Assembly (NCBI RefSeq): GCF_003591035.1
Contig: NZ_QYUO01000001.1
Location: forward strand, 744,001 to 808,000
Direction of reading: 5' to 3'
DNA from: Noviherbaspirillum saxi
Lineage (GTDB): Bacteria > Pseudomonadota > Gammaproteobacteria > Burkholderiales > Burkholderiaceae_D
DNA: 64,000 nucleotides
The notes under the pieces were generated by a model. That model was given only the letters and a program-made list of their open reading frames with translations, made no database searches and was not told the origin of the DNA. The position numbers were made by a program, and so were the translations under genes. Shown here piece after piece: positions 52,954 to 61,541 of the stretch; position 1 is the first letter of the stretch, and each line of letters begins with the position of its first letter.

Positions 52954-54852
52954 ATGTGGTCTGCAGCCCCGCAAGGCTGCGCATTCGAATTTGACCCCTA
53001 TCATCGCCGCATGGACGACCGCATGAAATCCGTCAGGTTCAAGGCTGGCATATGTCTGGCCGTGGCTGTCGCCATTCTTGCCGTAGCAGCAGTCTATCTG
53101 CTTGCCGCAGGCAGGGCGGGCGACGATATCCATGCCGCCGGCGCAAGGCAACTGCAGATCATTGCACTAGACCTTGAATCGGTCCTGGAGCGATACGAGA
53201 CGCTGCCGTTCACGCTCGGCGTACATCCCGACGTCGTGCGGGTACTGCTGCGGCCGGACGAAAACCGGACCGTCCAGCGCCTGAATCAGCTATTCAGTCA
53301 GATACAGCGGCATGCAAAGGTAAGCGCTATCTACCTGATGGATAAGGAAGGCAATACTCTTGCCGCGAGCAACTGGAACGAGCCGCTGACTTTTGTCGGC
53401 CGCAATTTCGCATTCCGGCCCTATTTCCGCGAGGCGCTCGCGGGCAAGGCAGGCCGTTTCTACGGGATAGGCAATGCCACCGGCGAACCCGGATATTTCA
53501 TCGCCCATCCTGTCTATGCAGAGGCATTGCACCAGCCGGCCGAACCGATAGGCGTCATTGCCGTCAAGATCGGCCTGGCTGAATTCGAACAGACCTGGCG
53601 CAGCAGCGAAGACCCGATCACGCTGGTCGATCGCAACGGCGTGGTATTTCTCAGCAACCGCCCGGAGTGGCGCTATCACAGCATGAAGCCGCTGGACCGG
53701 CAGGCTCAGCAGCGCCTGGCGGATACGTTGCAATACGCGGCTCGGACGATACAGCCGATTGCTTTGCTGCCGAAGAAAGTGCAGGCCGGTTTCGGCGACC
53801 ACGTCGCTCAACCGGTCAGCCGGCTCGGATGGCAACTGATGCTGTTTCCGTCGCAGGCGCGGATCAACCGGTCGGCCTTGCTGTCCGCCATCGCTGCGGC
53901 GCTGGTGTTATCGGTAGGCGCGATTTCGGCTTGGGCAGTCCACCAGCGCCGGCGACGGCTCGAAGAACGGATCGAATCGCGCAAGGCATTGCAGCGGGCG
54001 GCCGAAGAACTGGACCGCAAGATCGTCCAACGCACGCAAGAGCTGTTGCAGGCGAACCTGGATCTTGCATCGAGATATGCAAAATTGCAGGAAGCGGAGC
54101 ATTTGCTGCGGTCGACGCAAAATGAACTGGTGCAAGCCGGAAAGCTTGCAATGCTGGGCCAGATGGCCGCCGGCGTCACCCATGAACTGAACCAGCCGCT
54201 GGCGGCGATCCGTGCATTCGCCGACAATGCCATCACTTTCCTGGCCCGCGGCCAAGCCGCCAAGGCGGAAGAAAATCTCGGCCAGATCAGCGCCGCGAGC
54301 GCCCGCATGGGTGCCATCATCGGTCAGCTCAAGGGCTTCGCGCGCAAGAGCCACGATGCGGTGGCAACCGTAGACCTCGCGAGGTCGGTACAGGCGTCGG
54401 CGATGCTCCTCGACAGCGAATTCCGGCGTCACGGCGTGCGTCTCGACATCGAGATCCTGCATCACGCGGCGGTGCTTGGTGATGCGGTACGCACCGAGCA
54501 AGTGCTGATCAATTTGCTGCGTAATGCGCTGGATGCGGTCGAACAGGCATCGGAGCGGCGGGTGGCGGTGTCCATCGATTGCGACGGGGAAGAAGCGCTG
54601 GTCCGGATTCGCGATTCGGGGCCCGGCATTCCAGAAGATGTCGTCCGGCACCTGTTCGAACCGTTTTTTACGACCAAGCCTTCCGGCAAGGGCTTGGGCC
54701 TGGGGCTCGCCATCTCTTCATCGATCGTGCAGGCCATGAACGGCCAGCTCAGCGCACGCAATCTGAGCGAAGGCGGCGCGGAATTTACGGTGCGCTTGCC
54801 GCTCGCGGCGGACATCCCAAATGAAATTGGAGGGCAGGTTGCCAGTGCATGA
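52954..54852 (+). CDS. dctB: DctB-like sensor histidine kinase
   Basis: A membrane histidine kinase of about 632 residues. After a short tail come membrane segment 1 (ICLAVAVAILAVAAVYLLAA), a periplasmic dCache-type sensor domain with YFREALAGKAGRFYGIG, membrane segment 2 (SAIAAALVLSVGAISAWAV) and a coiled coil. HisKA follows with phospho-acceptor His410 in GVTHELNQPLAAIRAF, then HATPase with DSGPGIPEDVV and KGLGLGLAIS. HELNQPL is typical of DctB. The start at 52954 has AAGG upstream; 53011 (MDDRMKSVRF) is an alternative. The likely signal is a C4-dicarboxylate, but no dctA or TRAP transporter is in the window. Confidence 0.82.
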   Translation: MWSAAPQGCAFEFDPYHRRMDDRMKSVRFKAGICLAVAVAILAVAAVYLLAAGRAGDDIHAAGARQLQIIALDLESVLERYETLPFTLGVHPDVVRVLLRPDENRTVQRLNQLFSQIQRHAKVSAIYLMDKEGNTLAASNWNEPLTFVGRNFAFRPYFREALAGKAGRFYGIGNATGEPGYFIAHPVYAEALHQPAEPIGVIAVKIGLAEFEQTWRSSEDPITLVDRNGVVFLSNRPEWRYHSMKPLDRQAQQRLADTLQYAARTIQPIALLPKKVQAGFGDHVAQPVSRLGWQLMLFPSQARINRSALLSAIAAALVLSVGAISAWAVHQRRRRLEERIESRKALQRAAEELDRKIVQRTQELLQANLDLASRYAKLQEAEHLLRSTQNELVQAGKLAMLGQMAAGVTHELNQPLAAIRAFADNAITFLARGQAAKAEENLGQISAASARMGAIIGQLKGFARKSHDAVATVDLARSVQASAMLLDSEFRRHGVRLDIEILHHAAVLGDAVRTEQVLINLLRNALDAVEQASERRVAVSIDCDGEEALVRIRDSGPGIPEDVVRHLFEPFFTTKPSGKGLGLGLAISSSIVQAMNGQLSARNLSEGGAEFTVRLPLAADIPNEIGGQVASA

Positions 54853-56191
54853 AGCGATATTGATTGAAGACGAGCAGGCGGTGCGCATGGCTACCGCGCA
54901 GACGCTTGAGCTGGCGGGCTTTCGGGTGCATGCCTGCGAAAGTGCCGAGAATGCGTTGGCCTTGCTGCAGTCCGAATTTCCCGGCGTTGTCGTCACGGAT
55001 GTGCGTCTGCCCGGCCAGTCAGGGCTCGATTTGTTATCGCAGCTTGTCGCGATGGATGCGGACTTGCCGGTGATCGTCGTAACGGGACATGGCGATGTCG
55101 ACATGGCGGTGGAAGCGATGCGTGCCGGCGCGTACGACTTCATTGAAAAGCCGTTTGCCGCCGAACGCCTGATGGAAACCGTCCGTCGCGCGCAGGAAAA
55201 GCGCAGTCTGGTGCTCGAAAACCGGCGGCTGAAAGCAGCCTGGACTTCGCATCCCGACATGCCGGCGCTGATCGGCGAATCGGTGGCGATCGAGCGTGTG
55301 CGCATGCTGATCCGCACAGTCGGTCCAACCACGGTCGATATCCTGATCAATGGCCAGACCGGCACCGGCAAGGAAGTCGTCGCTCGCCACCTGCATGCGG
55401 CAAGCGGCCGCAAAGGTCCGTTTGTCGCGCTCAATTGCGGCGCCTTGCCGGAATCGGTATTCGAAAGCGAAATCTTCGGTCACGAAGCGGGCGCTTTTAC
55501 CAGTGCGCAGAAGCGGCGCATCGGCAAGCTGGAATATGCAAACGGCGGCACGGTATTTCTTGACGAGATAGAAACCATGCCGCTCGCATTGCAGGTCAAG
55601 TTGCTGCGCGTGCTGCAGGAGCGCAAGCTTGAACGCCTCGGTGGCAATGAGGCTATCAGTATCGATTGCCGGGTGATTGCCGCAAGCAAGGCCGACTTGC
55701 TGGAACTCAGTACCCAGGGCCGCTTCCGCGAAGACTTGTACTACCGTATTGGCGTCGTCAATATCGAACTGCCGCGACTGGCCGAGCGCCGCGACGATAT
55801 TCCGCTTTTGCTTGCGCATTTCGTGCAAGGCGCGGCCATCCGCTACCAGCGACCGGTGCCGGGCTGGACGCAGGCGCAGATCGCCGGGTGGCAGGCGCGA
55901 GACTGGCCCGGCAATGTACGTGAGCTGCGCAATTTTGCCGACCGCCTGGTGCTTGGCGTTCTCGATCAGGCCGGTGCCGCTTCGGCGGCATCATCGGCAG
56001 AGTCCGATCTCGCCTTGCCGCAACAGGTCGATGCCTACGAACGCATGGTGATCGCTGATGCGCTGGCAGCCAGTGAAGGCAATGTCGCGGCGACAGCCGA
56101 CCGGCTTGGCGTGCCGAAAAAAACCTTGTACGACAAGTTGAAAAAGTACCAGTTGCCTGCCGGACGCGGGATGGATGACAAAGCATCATGA
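54821..56191 (+). CDS. dctD: DctD-like sigma-54-dependent response regulator
   Basis: An NtrC-family activator of 456 residues. The receiver domain has phospho-acceptor Asp60 in VVTDVRLPGQSG, and GHGDVDMAVEAMRAGAYDF is typical. The AAA+ domain has GQTGTGKEV and the sigma-54 contact loop GAFTSA (224-229), then WPGNVREL and a Fis-type helix-turn-helix (ATADRLGVPKKTLYDKL). The start is uncertain: ATG at 54821 overlaps dctB by 32 nt without an SD, while TTG at 54839 follows GGAGGG, and GTG at 54845 is also possible. It is the partner of the preceding kinase. GAFTSA in place of GAFTGA is tolerated in some DctD proteins. Confidence 0.85.
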   Translation: MKLEGRLPVHEAILIEDEQAVRMATAQTLELAGFRVHACESAENALALLQSEFPGVVVTDVRLPGQSGLDLLSQLVAMDADLPVIVVTGHGDVDMAVEAMRAGAYDFIEKPFAAERLMETVRRAQEKRSLVLENRRLKAAWTSHPDMPALIGESVAIERVRMLIRTVGPTTVDILINGQTGTGKEVVARHLHAASGRKGPFVALNCGALPESVFESEIFGHEAGAFTSAQKRRIGKLEYANGGTVFLDEIETMPLALQVKLLRVLQERKLERLGGNEAISIDCRVIAASKADLLELSTQGRFREDLYYRIGVVNIELPRLAERRDDIPLLLAHFVQGAAIRYQRPVPGWTQAQIAGWQARDWPGNVRELRNFADRLVLGVLDQAGAASAASSAESDLALPQQVDAYERMVIADALAASEGNVAATADRLGVPKKTLYDKLKKYQLPAGRGMDDKAS

Positions 56192-56286
56192 AGGCGGACG
56201 ATGCGATGGAGAGTGCAGTTGCCGGCACCGGATCCCGACCGGACATGGTGTAAACTCGGAAATCTGTCCATAACCGTCCCTGCGCG

Positions 56287-57096
56287 ATGCACATCACCTT
56301 ATTTGTACTTGCAGCGCTGCTCTACATGACTTGTGCCGCTTTGCCTTCGAAGCAACGGTTCGGCATTTCCGTCGGCACTGCGGCTGGCTGGCTTTTGCAC
56401 GGCGGCGCGCTCTGGGCCGACATGGTGGTGCCGGGATCGCTGCGCATCGGTTTTGCATTTGTGCTGTCGGCCACGCTCTGGATTTCCGTCGCGGCGTATT
56501 GGCTGGAGAACCGCAATTTTTCGCTGGACGGTTTGCGCGTGCTGGTATTGCCGACCGCTGCAGTTGCCGTGGTGCTGCCGGCCTTGTTCCCCGGCAGCCT
56601 GATCCCCTTGCAGGACAAATCCAGTCTGTTTCCTTGGCATGTTGTGATCGCCATCCTTGCCTATAGCTCGTTGACCCTCGCGGCGTTTCATGCGGTGCTG
56701 ATGGCGCTGCAGGAGTCGCGCCTTCATGCATCGCCGGCCGATGCGCGCGACCGTTGGCTGGCGCGCGCGATCGACCGGCTTCCCGCACTGCTGACCATGG
56801 AAAAGCTCTTGTTTCGCATGATTGCGTTCGGATTTGTATTGCTGACCCTGACAGTCCTGTCCGGCATCGTGTTCTCCGAACAATTGTTCGGCACGCCGAT
56901 CAAATGGGATCACAAAACCATTTTCACTATCCTGTCCTGGGGTTTGTTTGGCCTGCTGCTGGCCGGACGGGTCGGGCGTGGATGGCGCGGCAAGACTGCC
57001 TTGCGGTTTACGCTGACGGGGTTTGCCACGCTGCTGCTGGCCTATGTCGGCAGCCGCTTCGTGCTTGAAGTCGTGCTGCACCGGGGGCTGGCATGA
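56287..57096 (+). CDS. ypjD: Cytochrome c assembly-type inner membrane protein (YpjD family)
   Basis: A 269-residue polytopic protein of the CcsA/YpjD family with about eight membrane segments. Histidines in WLLHGGALW, FPWHVVIAIL and KWDHKTIFTILSW are at the spacing of the heme-binding histidines of the family. YpjD has no firmly assigned role and sits beside ffh in many proteobacteria. Here it is 96 nt after dctD. Its stop overlaps the PP0621-family start (ATGA). Confidence 0.8.
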   Translation: MHITLFVLAALLYMTCAALPSKQRFGISVGTAAGWLLHGGALWADMVVPGSLRIGFAFVLSATLWISVAAYWLENRNFSLDGLRVLVLPTAAVAVVLPALFPGSLIPLQDKSSLFPWHVVIAILAYSSLTLAAFHAVLMALQESRLHASPADARDRWLARAIDRLPALLTMEKLLFRMIAFGFVLLTLTVLSGIVFSEQLFGTPIKWDHKTIFTILSWGLFGLLLAGRVGRGWRGKTALRFTLTGFATLLLAYVGSRFVLEVVLHRGLA

Positions 57097-57338
57097 AGGT
57101 GCTGATCTGGACCGTCATCGTATTGATCGTGGTGCTATGGCTGGTGCGCGGCAAGAAAAACAAGACAAGGTCGCAAGCGTCTACGCATGCGCCGCAACCG
57201 GATTCGCTGGACGAACCGCAGCCTATGATCCAGTGCGCGGAATGCGGCGTCCACTTGCCGATGGCGGAAGCCTTGCCGGGACCGGCTGGCACGGTATTCT
57301 GCAGCGACGAACATCGGCGGCTGCATGCCAGTCGCTGA
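57093..57338 (+). CDS. PP0621-family small membrane protein with putative zinc site
   Basis: An 81-residue protein. An N-terminal membrane helix (VLIWTVIVLIVVLWLV) is followed by a basic, flexible stretch and a small zinc-finger-like unit: CAECGVHLP, then FCSDEHRRLH. The three cysteines and histidines could bind zinc. It matches the PP0621 family, found next to ypjD in many beta- and gammaproteobacteria, of unknown role. It overlaps ypjD by four bases, so they are coupled. Confidence 0.75.
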   Translation: MKVLIWTVIVLIVVLWLVRGKKNKTRSQASTHAPQPDSLDEPQPMIQCAECGVHLPMAEALPGPAGTVFCSDEHRRLHASR

Positions 57339-57374
57339 ACGCCGCACGATACATCCGATGATGACGGCGGGTCG

Positions 57375-59087
57375 ATGACGGACGTGGCGCAACAGCCGAG
57401 GGAAACGCGCGAGACCTTCTGGCGCACGCTGCAAACCTTTTGCGCTACCCGTGTCGTGATTACCGTGGTGCTGCTTGCCTACTTTGGCATCAATGCCATC
57501 CGGGCAACGCGTGCAGGCGAGGCCTTTGCCGATTGGCAATCGTGTGCGGCTTATCTGCTGGTGGCGATCGGGTTCGGCGTCTTGAGCACTTATGTGCAGC
57601 GCCGGCTCATGCTGCAGCTGCTGACCCAACTAGTGTTCGATATTGCCGCTATTTCCTTTCTTTATATCGCCTCGGGCGGCGCACGCAGCGGGCTGGCCAT
57701 CCTCTATCTGTTTCCGCTGTCCGGTGCCGCAGTGCTTGCGCCCCTTGTGCTCGCGCTGTTCTTTGTCTCCATCGTCACGCTGATCCTGCTTGGCGAAAGC
57801 CTGTACCAGCTCCTTTATTCACTTGCCGACACCACGCCATCGCAAGCCGGTTTGTATGGCGCCGCCTTCTTCGCAGCGATTTTCGTCATCAACCGTCTCG
57901 CAGCCAAGGTGATCAAGCAGGAAGATCTGGTTGCGCAGCGGGGCAGGGATCTGCAATTGCAGGAAGCGATTAATCGGCTCGTCATCGCCGACATGGGCGA
58001 CGGCATTCTTGTAGTCGGTGACGATACCGAGGTATTCGCTGGCAACCCGGCGGCGGAACACATGCTGGGGATGTCCATTGCATACGGACAACCGCGTTAC
58101 AAGCTGACCGATCTTCCGGCCCTGGGACCGATCGCCGATGCCTTTTTCGCCTGGCAGCAGCCACGTGGCGCAGGCTCCGATGCCACTTCGGCTGGATCCA
58201 GTTACGTCAGGATCAAGCCGGTTGACAGGTCCGGTCCATCGCGCGACCGACGCCGCGAACTGGCTGCCCACCTGAAGCTGCGCTTTGCATCGGTCGAGAG
58301 TCTGGGCTTGAGTAACGACCGCACGGTGATCTTTCTGCAGGACGTCAGCGAAATCGAAAACCAGGCGCAGCAACTGAAGCTGGCGTCGATGGGTCGCCTG
58401 ACCGCCAGCATCGCGCATGAAGTACGAAACCCGCTATCCGCGATTTCCCATGCGGCTTCTCTATTAAGTGAAGACCTGGTGCAGCCTACCGAAAAGCGCC
58501 TGCTCAACATCATCAGTGATAACGTGGTGCGTCTGAACCGGATGATCGAAGATATCCTGAAGCTGTCGCGCAAGGCGCATACCCATGCCGAGCCCTTGCG
58601 GCTTGCAAGCTTCCTCGCTGAAGTGCTGATCGAGTTGCGCGAAACGCACAATGTGGCGCCGGACATGATTGCGATGAGCAGCATGGATTACTATCAAGTC
58701 CGTTTCGATCCACTGCACCTGCGGGAGGTGGTGCTTAATTTGGTGTCGAACGCCTTGCGCTATGCAAGCGGTCTGCCCGGCAGCATCCGCCTGATGGGCA
58801 CGTCGCCGACTGCCGAAAGGCTGGAACTGCATGTCCAGGATGACGGGCCGGCGATCACGCCGGAAGTCAGGGCGCATCTGTTCGAGCCGTTTTACACTAC
58901 TTCCAGCAAGGGTACCGGACTCGGGCTCTATGTTGCCCGTGAACTATGCCTGAATAATGGCGCGATGCTGGATTACGAATACCGGATGGAGTTGTCGGGT
59001 GACGGGCGCGACGAACCAAGCGGCCGTTTTGTGATCACTTTTGCCGTAGCGCGTGATGGGTCGCTTGCCGGCCGCCATGATCAATGA
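57375..59087 (+). CDS. pilS: Sensor histidine kinase PilS
   Basis: A 570-residue kinase that with PilR controls type IV pilin expression. The N-terminal half has six membrane segments (residues about 25-180). A PAS domain follows (VIADMGDGILVVGDDTEVFA), then HisKA with His348 in SIAHEVRNPLSAIS, and HATPase with GTGLGLYVARELC. The architecture is that of PilS. pilR follows with 13 nt between stop and the chosen start. It is remote from the pilBCD genes at 36-40 kb. Confidence 0.9.
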   Translation: MTDVAQQPRETRETFWRTLQTFCATRVVITVVLLAYFGINAIRATRAGEAFADWQSCAAYLLVAIGFGVLSTYVQRRLMLQLLTQLVFDIAAISFLYIASGGARSGLAILYLFPLSGAAVLAPLVLALFFVSIVTLILLGESLYQLLYSLADTTPSQAGLYGAAFFAAIFVINRLAAKVIKQEDLVAQRGRDLQLQEAINRLVIADMGDGILVVGDDTEVFAGNPAAEHMLGMSIAYGQPRYKLTDLPALGPIADAFFAWQQPRGAGSDATSAGSSYVRIKPVDRSGPSRDRRRELAAHLKLRFASVESLGLSNDRTVIFLQDVSEIENQAQQLKLASMGRLTASIAHEVRNPLSAISHAASLLSEDLVQPTEKRLLNIISDNVVRLNRMIEDILKLSRKAHTHAEPLRLASFLAEVLIELRETHNVAPDMIAMSSMDYYQVRFDPLHLREVVLNLVSNALRYASGLPGSIRLMGTSPTAERLELHVQDDGPAITPEVRAHLFEPFYTTSSKGTGLGLYVARELCLNNGAMLDYEYRMELSGDGRDEPSGRFVITFAVARDGSLAGRHDQ

Positions 59088-59100
59088 TGCGAGTATTGCC

Positions 59101-60573
59101 ATGACTGTACCCCGAATTCTGGTTGTCGACGATGAAGACGATCTACGCGAACTGCTGGAAATCACGCTGATCAAGATGGGGCTGGATGTCGATTGCGCCG
59201 ATTGCCTGGGCCAGGCGCGCAGTCATCTTGCGCAGACAGAATATGGACTGGTCCTTACCGACATGCGTCTGCCCGATGGATTGGGTATCGAACTGGTGCG
59301 GGAAGTCGCTGCTTCTTATAAGAATACGCCGATCGCCGTCATTACCGCTTTCGGCAGTACCGACAATGCGGTCTCCGCATTGAAGGCCGGCGCCTTCGAT
59401 TATCTGTCCAAGCCGGTCGCGCTCGACCAGTTGCGGATGATGGTGCAGTCGGCGCTGCGCACGCACAAGACCGGCGGCAATGTCATGCCGGCCGGAACGC
59501 GAGCCGACAATGCTCAATCCTGTCTGGTCGGCCAATCGGCAGTCATGCGCGATTTGCGTGCGCAGATTGTCCGGCTTGCGCGAAGCATGGCGCCGGTGGC
59601 GATCACCGGGGAGTCCGGCAGCGGCAAGGAACTGGCCGCACGCGACATCCATGCGCACAGCGCACGCGCCGACAAACCGTTTATCGCGGTGAACTGCGGC
59701 GCAATCCCCGAAGCCTTGATGGAAGCCGAATTCTTTGGCTACCGCAAGGGCGCGTTTACCGGCGCCAACGATGACCGCGACGGTTTTTTTCAGGCCGCGA
59801 ACGGCGGCACCCTGATGCTCGATGAGGTCGCGGATCTGCCGCTGCCGATGCAGGTCAAGCTGCTGCGTGCCATACAGGAGCGCCGGGTGCGCAAGGTCGG
59901 TGCAACGGTGGAAGAGCCGGTCGACGTCCGCATTATCAGTGCCACCCATCAAAATCTCGCCGAATGTGTTGAGCAAGGCCGGTTTCGGCAAGACTTGTTT
60001 TACCGCCTGAATGTGATCGAGCTGCGTCTGCCGCCGCTGCGCGAACGGCTCGACGATGTGGGCCTGCTGGCCGACGTCATCCTTGCGCGCTTATCCGGCG
60101 GTACGGCTCCGGCCGTGCTGACGCCGGCGGCGCTCGATGCCTTGCGCGCTTATGCCTTCCCCGGCAACGTACGCGAACTTGAGAATGTGCTAGAGCGTGC
60201 ATTGGCTTTTGCCAACGAGGGCGCGATCGAGGTGGCGGATCTGGCGCTGAAAGCGGCGATGCCGCTCGCAGCTTCCAGCGTACGCGCCGCCGAACCGGAG
60301 CCGGTTGTGGTAGCAGAGCCCGAAGGCCGGGAAGTCTCTACACCGCCTGCGGCGGAACCCGCCAGCGGGATGAATGCAGCGATAAGTGAACCGGAAAGCG
60401 AACTTCCCGCCTCGCTTCCCGATTACCTGGACGCGGTCGAGCGCGACGTCATCTGTCGCGCACTTGCGAAAACACATTTCAATCGTACCCAGGCGGCCGA
60501 ATTGTTGGGCATCAGTTTTCGCCAGCTGCGTTATCGCATGCAGCGTCTTGCCATTCATGAGCCCGACGCATGA
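59101..60573 (+). CDS. pilR: Sigma-54-dependent response regulator PilR
   Basis: An NtrC-family activator. From the ATG at 59101 it has 490 residues and begins MTVPRILVVDDEDD; ATGs at 59077 and 59053 overlap pilS. The receiver has Asp54 in VLTDMRLPDG. The AAA+ domain has GESGSGKEL and a canonical GAFTGA loop (217-222). The C-terminal Fis-type motif is FNRTQAAELLGISFRQLRYR. In other bacteria PilR activates the sigma-54 promoter of pilA; pilA is not in this window. A linker of about 70 Ala/Glu/Pro-rich residues precedes the DNA-binding domain. Confidence 0.92.
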   Translation: MTVPRILVVDDEDDLRELLEITLIKMGLDVDCADCLGQARSHLAQTEYGLVLTDMRLPDGLGIELVREVAASYKNTPIAVITAFGSTDNAVSALKAGAFDYLSKPVALDQLRMMVQSALRTHKTGGNVMPAGTRADNAQSCLVGQSAVMRDLRAQIVRLARSMAPVAITGESGSGKELAARDIHAHSARADKPFIAVNCGAIPEALMEAEFFGYRKGAFTGANDDRDGFFQAANGGTLMLDEVADLPLPMQVKLLRAIQERRVRKVGATVEEPVDVRIISATHQNLAECVEQGRFRQDLFYRLNVIELRLPPLRERLDDVGLLADVILARLSGGTAPAVLTPAALDALRAYAFPGNVRELENVLERALAFANEGAIEVADLALKAAMPLAASSVRAAEPEPVVVAEPEGREVSTPPAAEPASGMNAAISEPESELPASLPDYLDAVERDVICRALAKTHFNRTQAAELLGISFRQLRYRMQRLAIHEPDA

Positions 60574-61163
60574 ACCGATTCCAGCTTGATGCCGCAGGGT
60601 GGTGCGCAGGAGTCGAACGCCAGCCTTCGCCCAACTTCGACGCCCGCGCCGCCGGCACCGTGATTGATCTGCTGGTCATTCACAACATCAGTCTGCCGCC
60701 GAGCCAGTTCGGCGGACCATATATTGCTGACCTGTTCGGCAACTGCCTCGATTGCGATGCACATCCTTACTTCGACCAGTTGCGTGCATTGCGAGTATCG
60801 GCGCACTTTCTGATCCGGCGCGATGGACATGTCATGCAATTCGTGTCGGCCAACGACCGCGCATGGCATGCGGGCGTATCGACGTTTTGCGGTCGAGAGC
60901 GCTGTAACGACTTCTCTATCGGGATCGAACTGGAGGGTTCGGATTTCGAACCGTTTGAGGTCGCCCAATACGCTTCCCTGGCCGAACTCACCGCAGCATT
61001 GCGCGCTCACTATCCCTTGACCGACGTCGTCGGACATGAACATGTCGCGCCTGGACGCAAGACCGATCCCGGGCCGCACTTCGACTGGGTGCGTTTTCGC
61101 AAGTCCTTGATTCGCAAAGACCTCGCTTCCGTAGTGCAAGGCGAACTGCGCTTTCCTTCTTAA
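60570..61163 (+). CDS. ampD: 1,6-anhydro-N-acetylmuramyl-L-alanine amidase AmpD
   Basis: AmpD is the cytoplasmic zinc amidase that recycles anhydro-muropeptides and in many bacteria keeps ampC beta-lactamase low. The 197 residues hold zinc ligands in LVIHNISLPP, in SIGIELEGSDF-adjacent HAGV (WHAGVSTF) and in GHEHVAPGRKTDPGPHFDW. The start overlaps the pilR stop by four bases. No ampC or ampR is in the window. Confidence 0.94.
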   Translation: MNRFQLDAAGWCAGVERQPSPNFDARAAGTVIDLLVIHNISLPPSQFGGPYIADLFGNCLDCDAHPYFDQLRALRVSAHFLIRRDGHVMQFVSANDRAWHAGVSTFCGRERCNDFSIGIELEGSDFEPFEVAQYASLAELTAALRAHYPLTDVVGHEHVAPGRKTDPGPHFDWVRFRKSLIRKDLASVVQGELRFPS

Positions 61164-61224
61164 TACCCGGAAAAGTCAACCCTGTTTACTCAGGAAATTT
61201 GTTGTGCATCCCATAAAAAAGATA

Positions 61225-61253
61225 TTGCATACTCCGGGTGCCGGCACTAGAAT
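61225..61253 (+). promoter_or_regulatory. nrdA promoter
   Basis: TTGCAT (61225-61230), 17-nt spacer, TAGAAT (61248-61253). The -10 lies inside NrdR box 1. Confidence 0.6.
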
Positions 61254-61259
61254 TAGTAC
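61245..61259. promoter_or_regulatory. NrdR box 1
   Basis: CACTAGAATTAGTAC resembles the NrdR consensus ACAC[A/T]ATATAT[A/T]GTGT in its central bases and symmetry. It covers the -10 element, so bound NrdR would block transcription. Confidence 0.6.
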
Positions 61260-61260
61260 C

Positions 61261-61301
61261 AATCGCGGCAAGCACCACTAGATATAGTAGTTGCCGCGAT
61301 T
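61261..61301. repeat. 11-bp inverted repeat enclosing NrdR box 2
   Basis: AATCGCGGCAA (61261-61271) is the exact reverse complement of TTGCCGCGATT (61291-61301). In the RNA this forms a hairpin at the very 5' end of the predicted nrdA transcript. Confidence 0.75.
61276..61290. promoter_or_regulatory. NrdR box 2
   Basis: CACTAGATATAGTAG, about 12 of 15 positions fitting the NrdR consensus, starts exactly 31 bp after box 1. Three helical turns is the usual spacing of paired NrdR boxes. Confidence 0.68.
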
Positions 61302-61541
61302 CCCCTCATAGGGCTGTTCAGGGTAGGTCCGTAGCATATAAGTTGTCATGTTGTGGGTGGGCATTGAACAGTTCCCCCCTTGAAGTGCAAACCATTAGGC
61401 ACGATGCCATGTCATCGGGCAAGGGTTCGTTCGTGCTTTCAAAAGCGGTTTGTACAGAGATGTGAACGTCGCCGGCATGGGGCGTTCTAAATTAACAATC
61501 ATAAACAGCTCTACGGCTGTCGCGACACGTCAGGAGGCGAG

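Larger units (their letters stand above)
61164..61541. other. Long leader region of nrdA
   Basis: This 378-nt gap holds the nrdA promoter and NrdR boxes (61225-61301). After those, about 240 nt up to the ATG show no credible gene. If transcription starts near 61260, the nrdA leader is about 280 nt, long enough for further post-transcriptional control, though no known riboswitch was recognised. Confidence 0.6.

Noticed and set aside
61238..61465. Small open frame in the nrdA leader
   Set aside because: It overlaps the NrdR boxes and has no ribosome binding site or similarity that I recognise.
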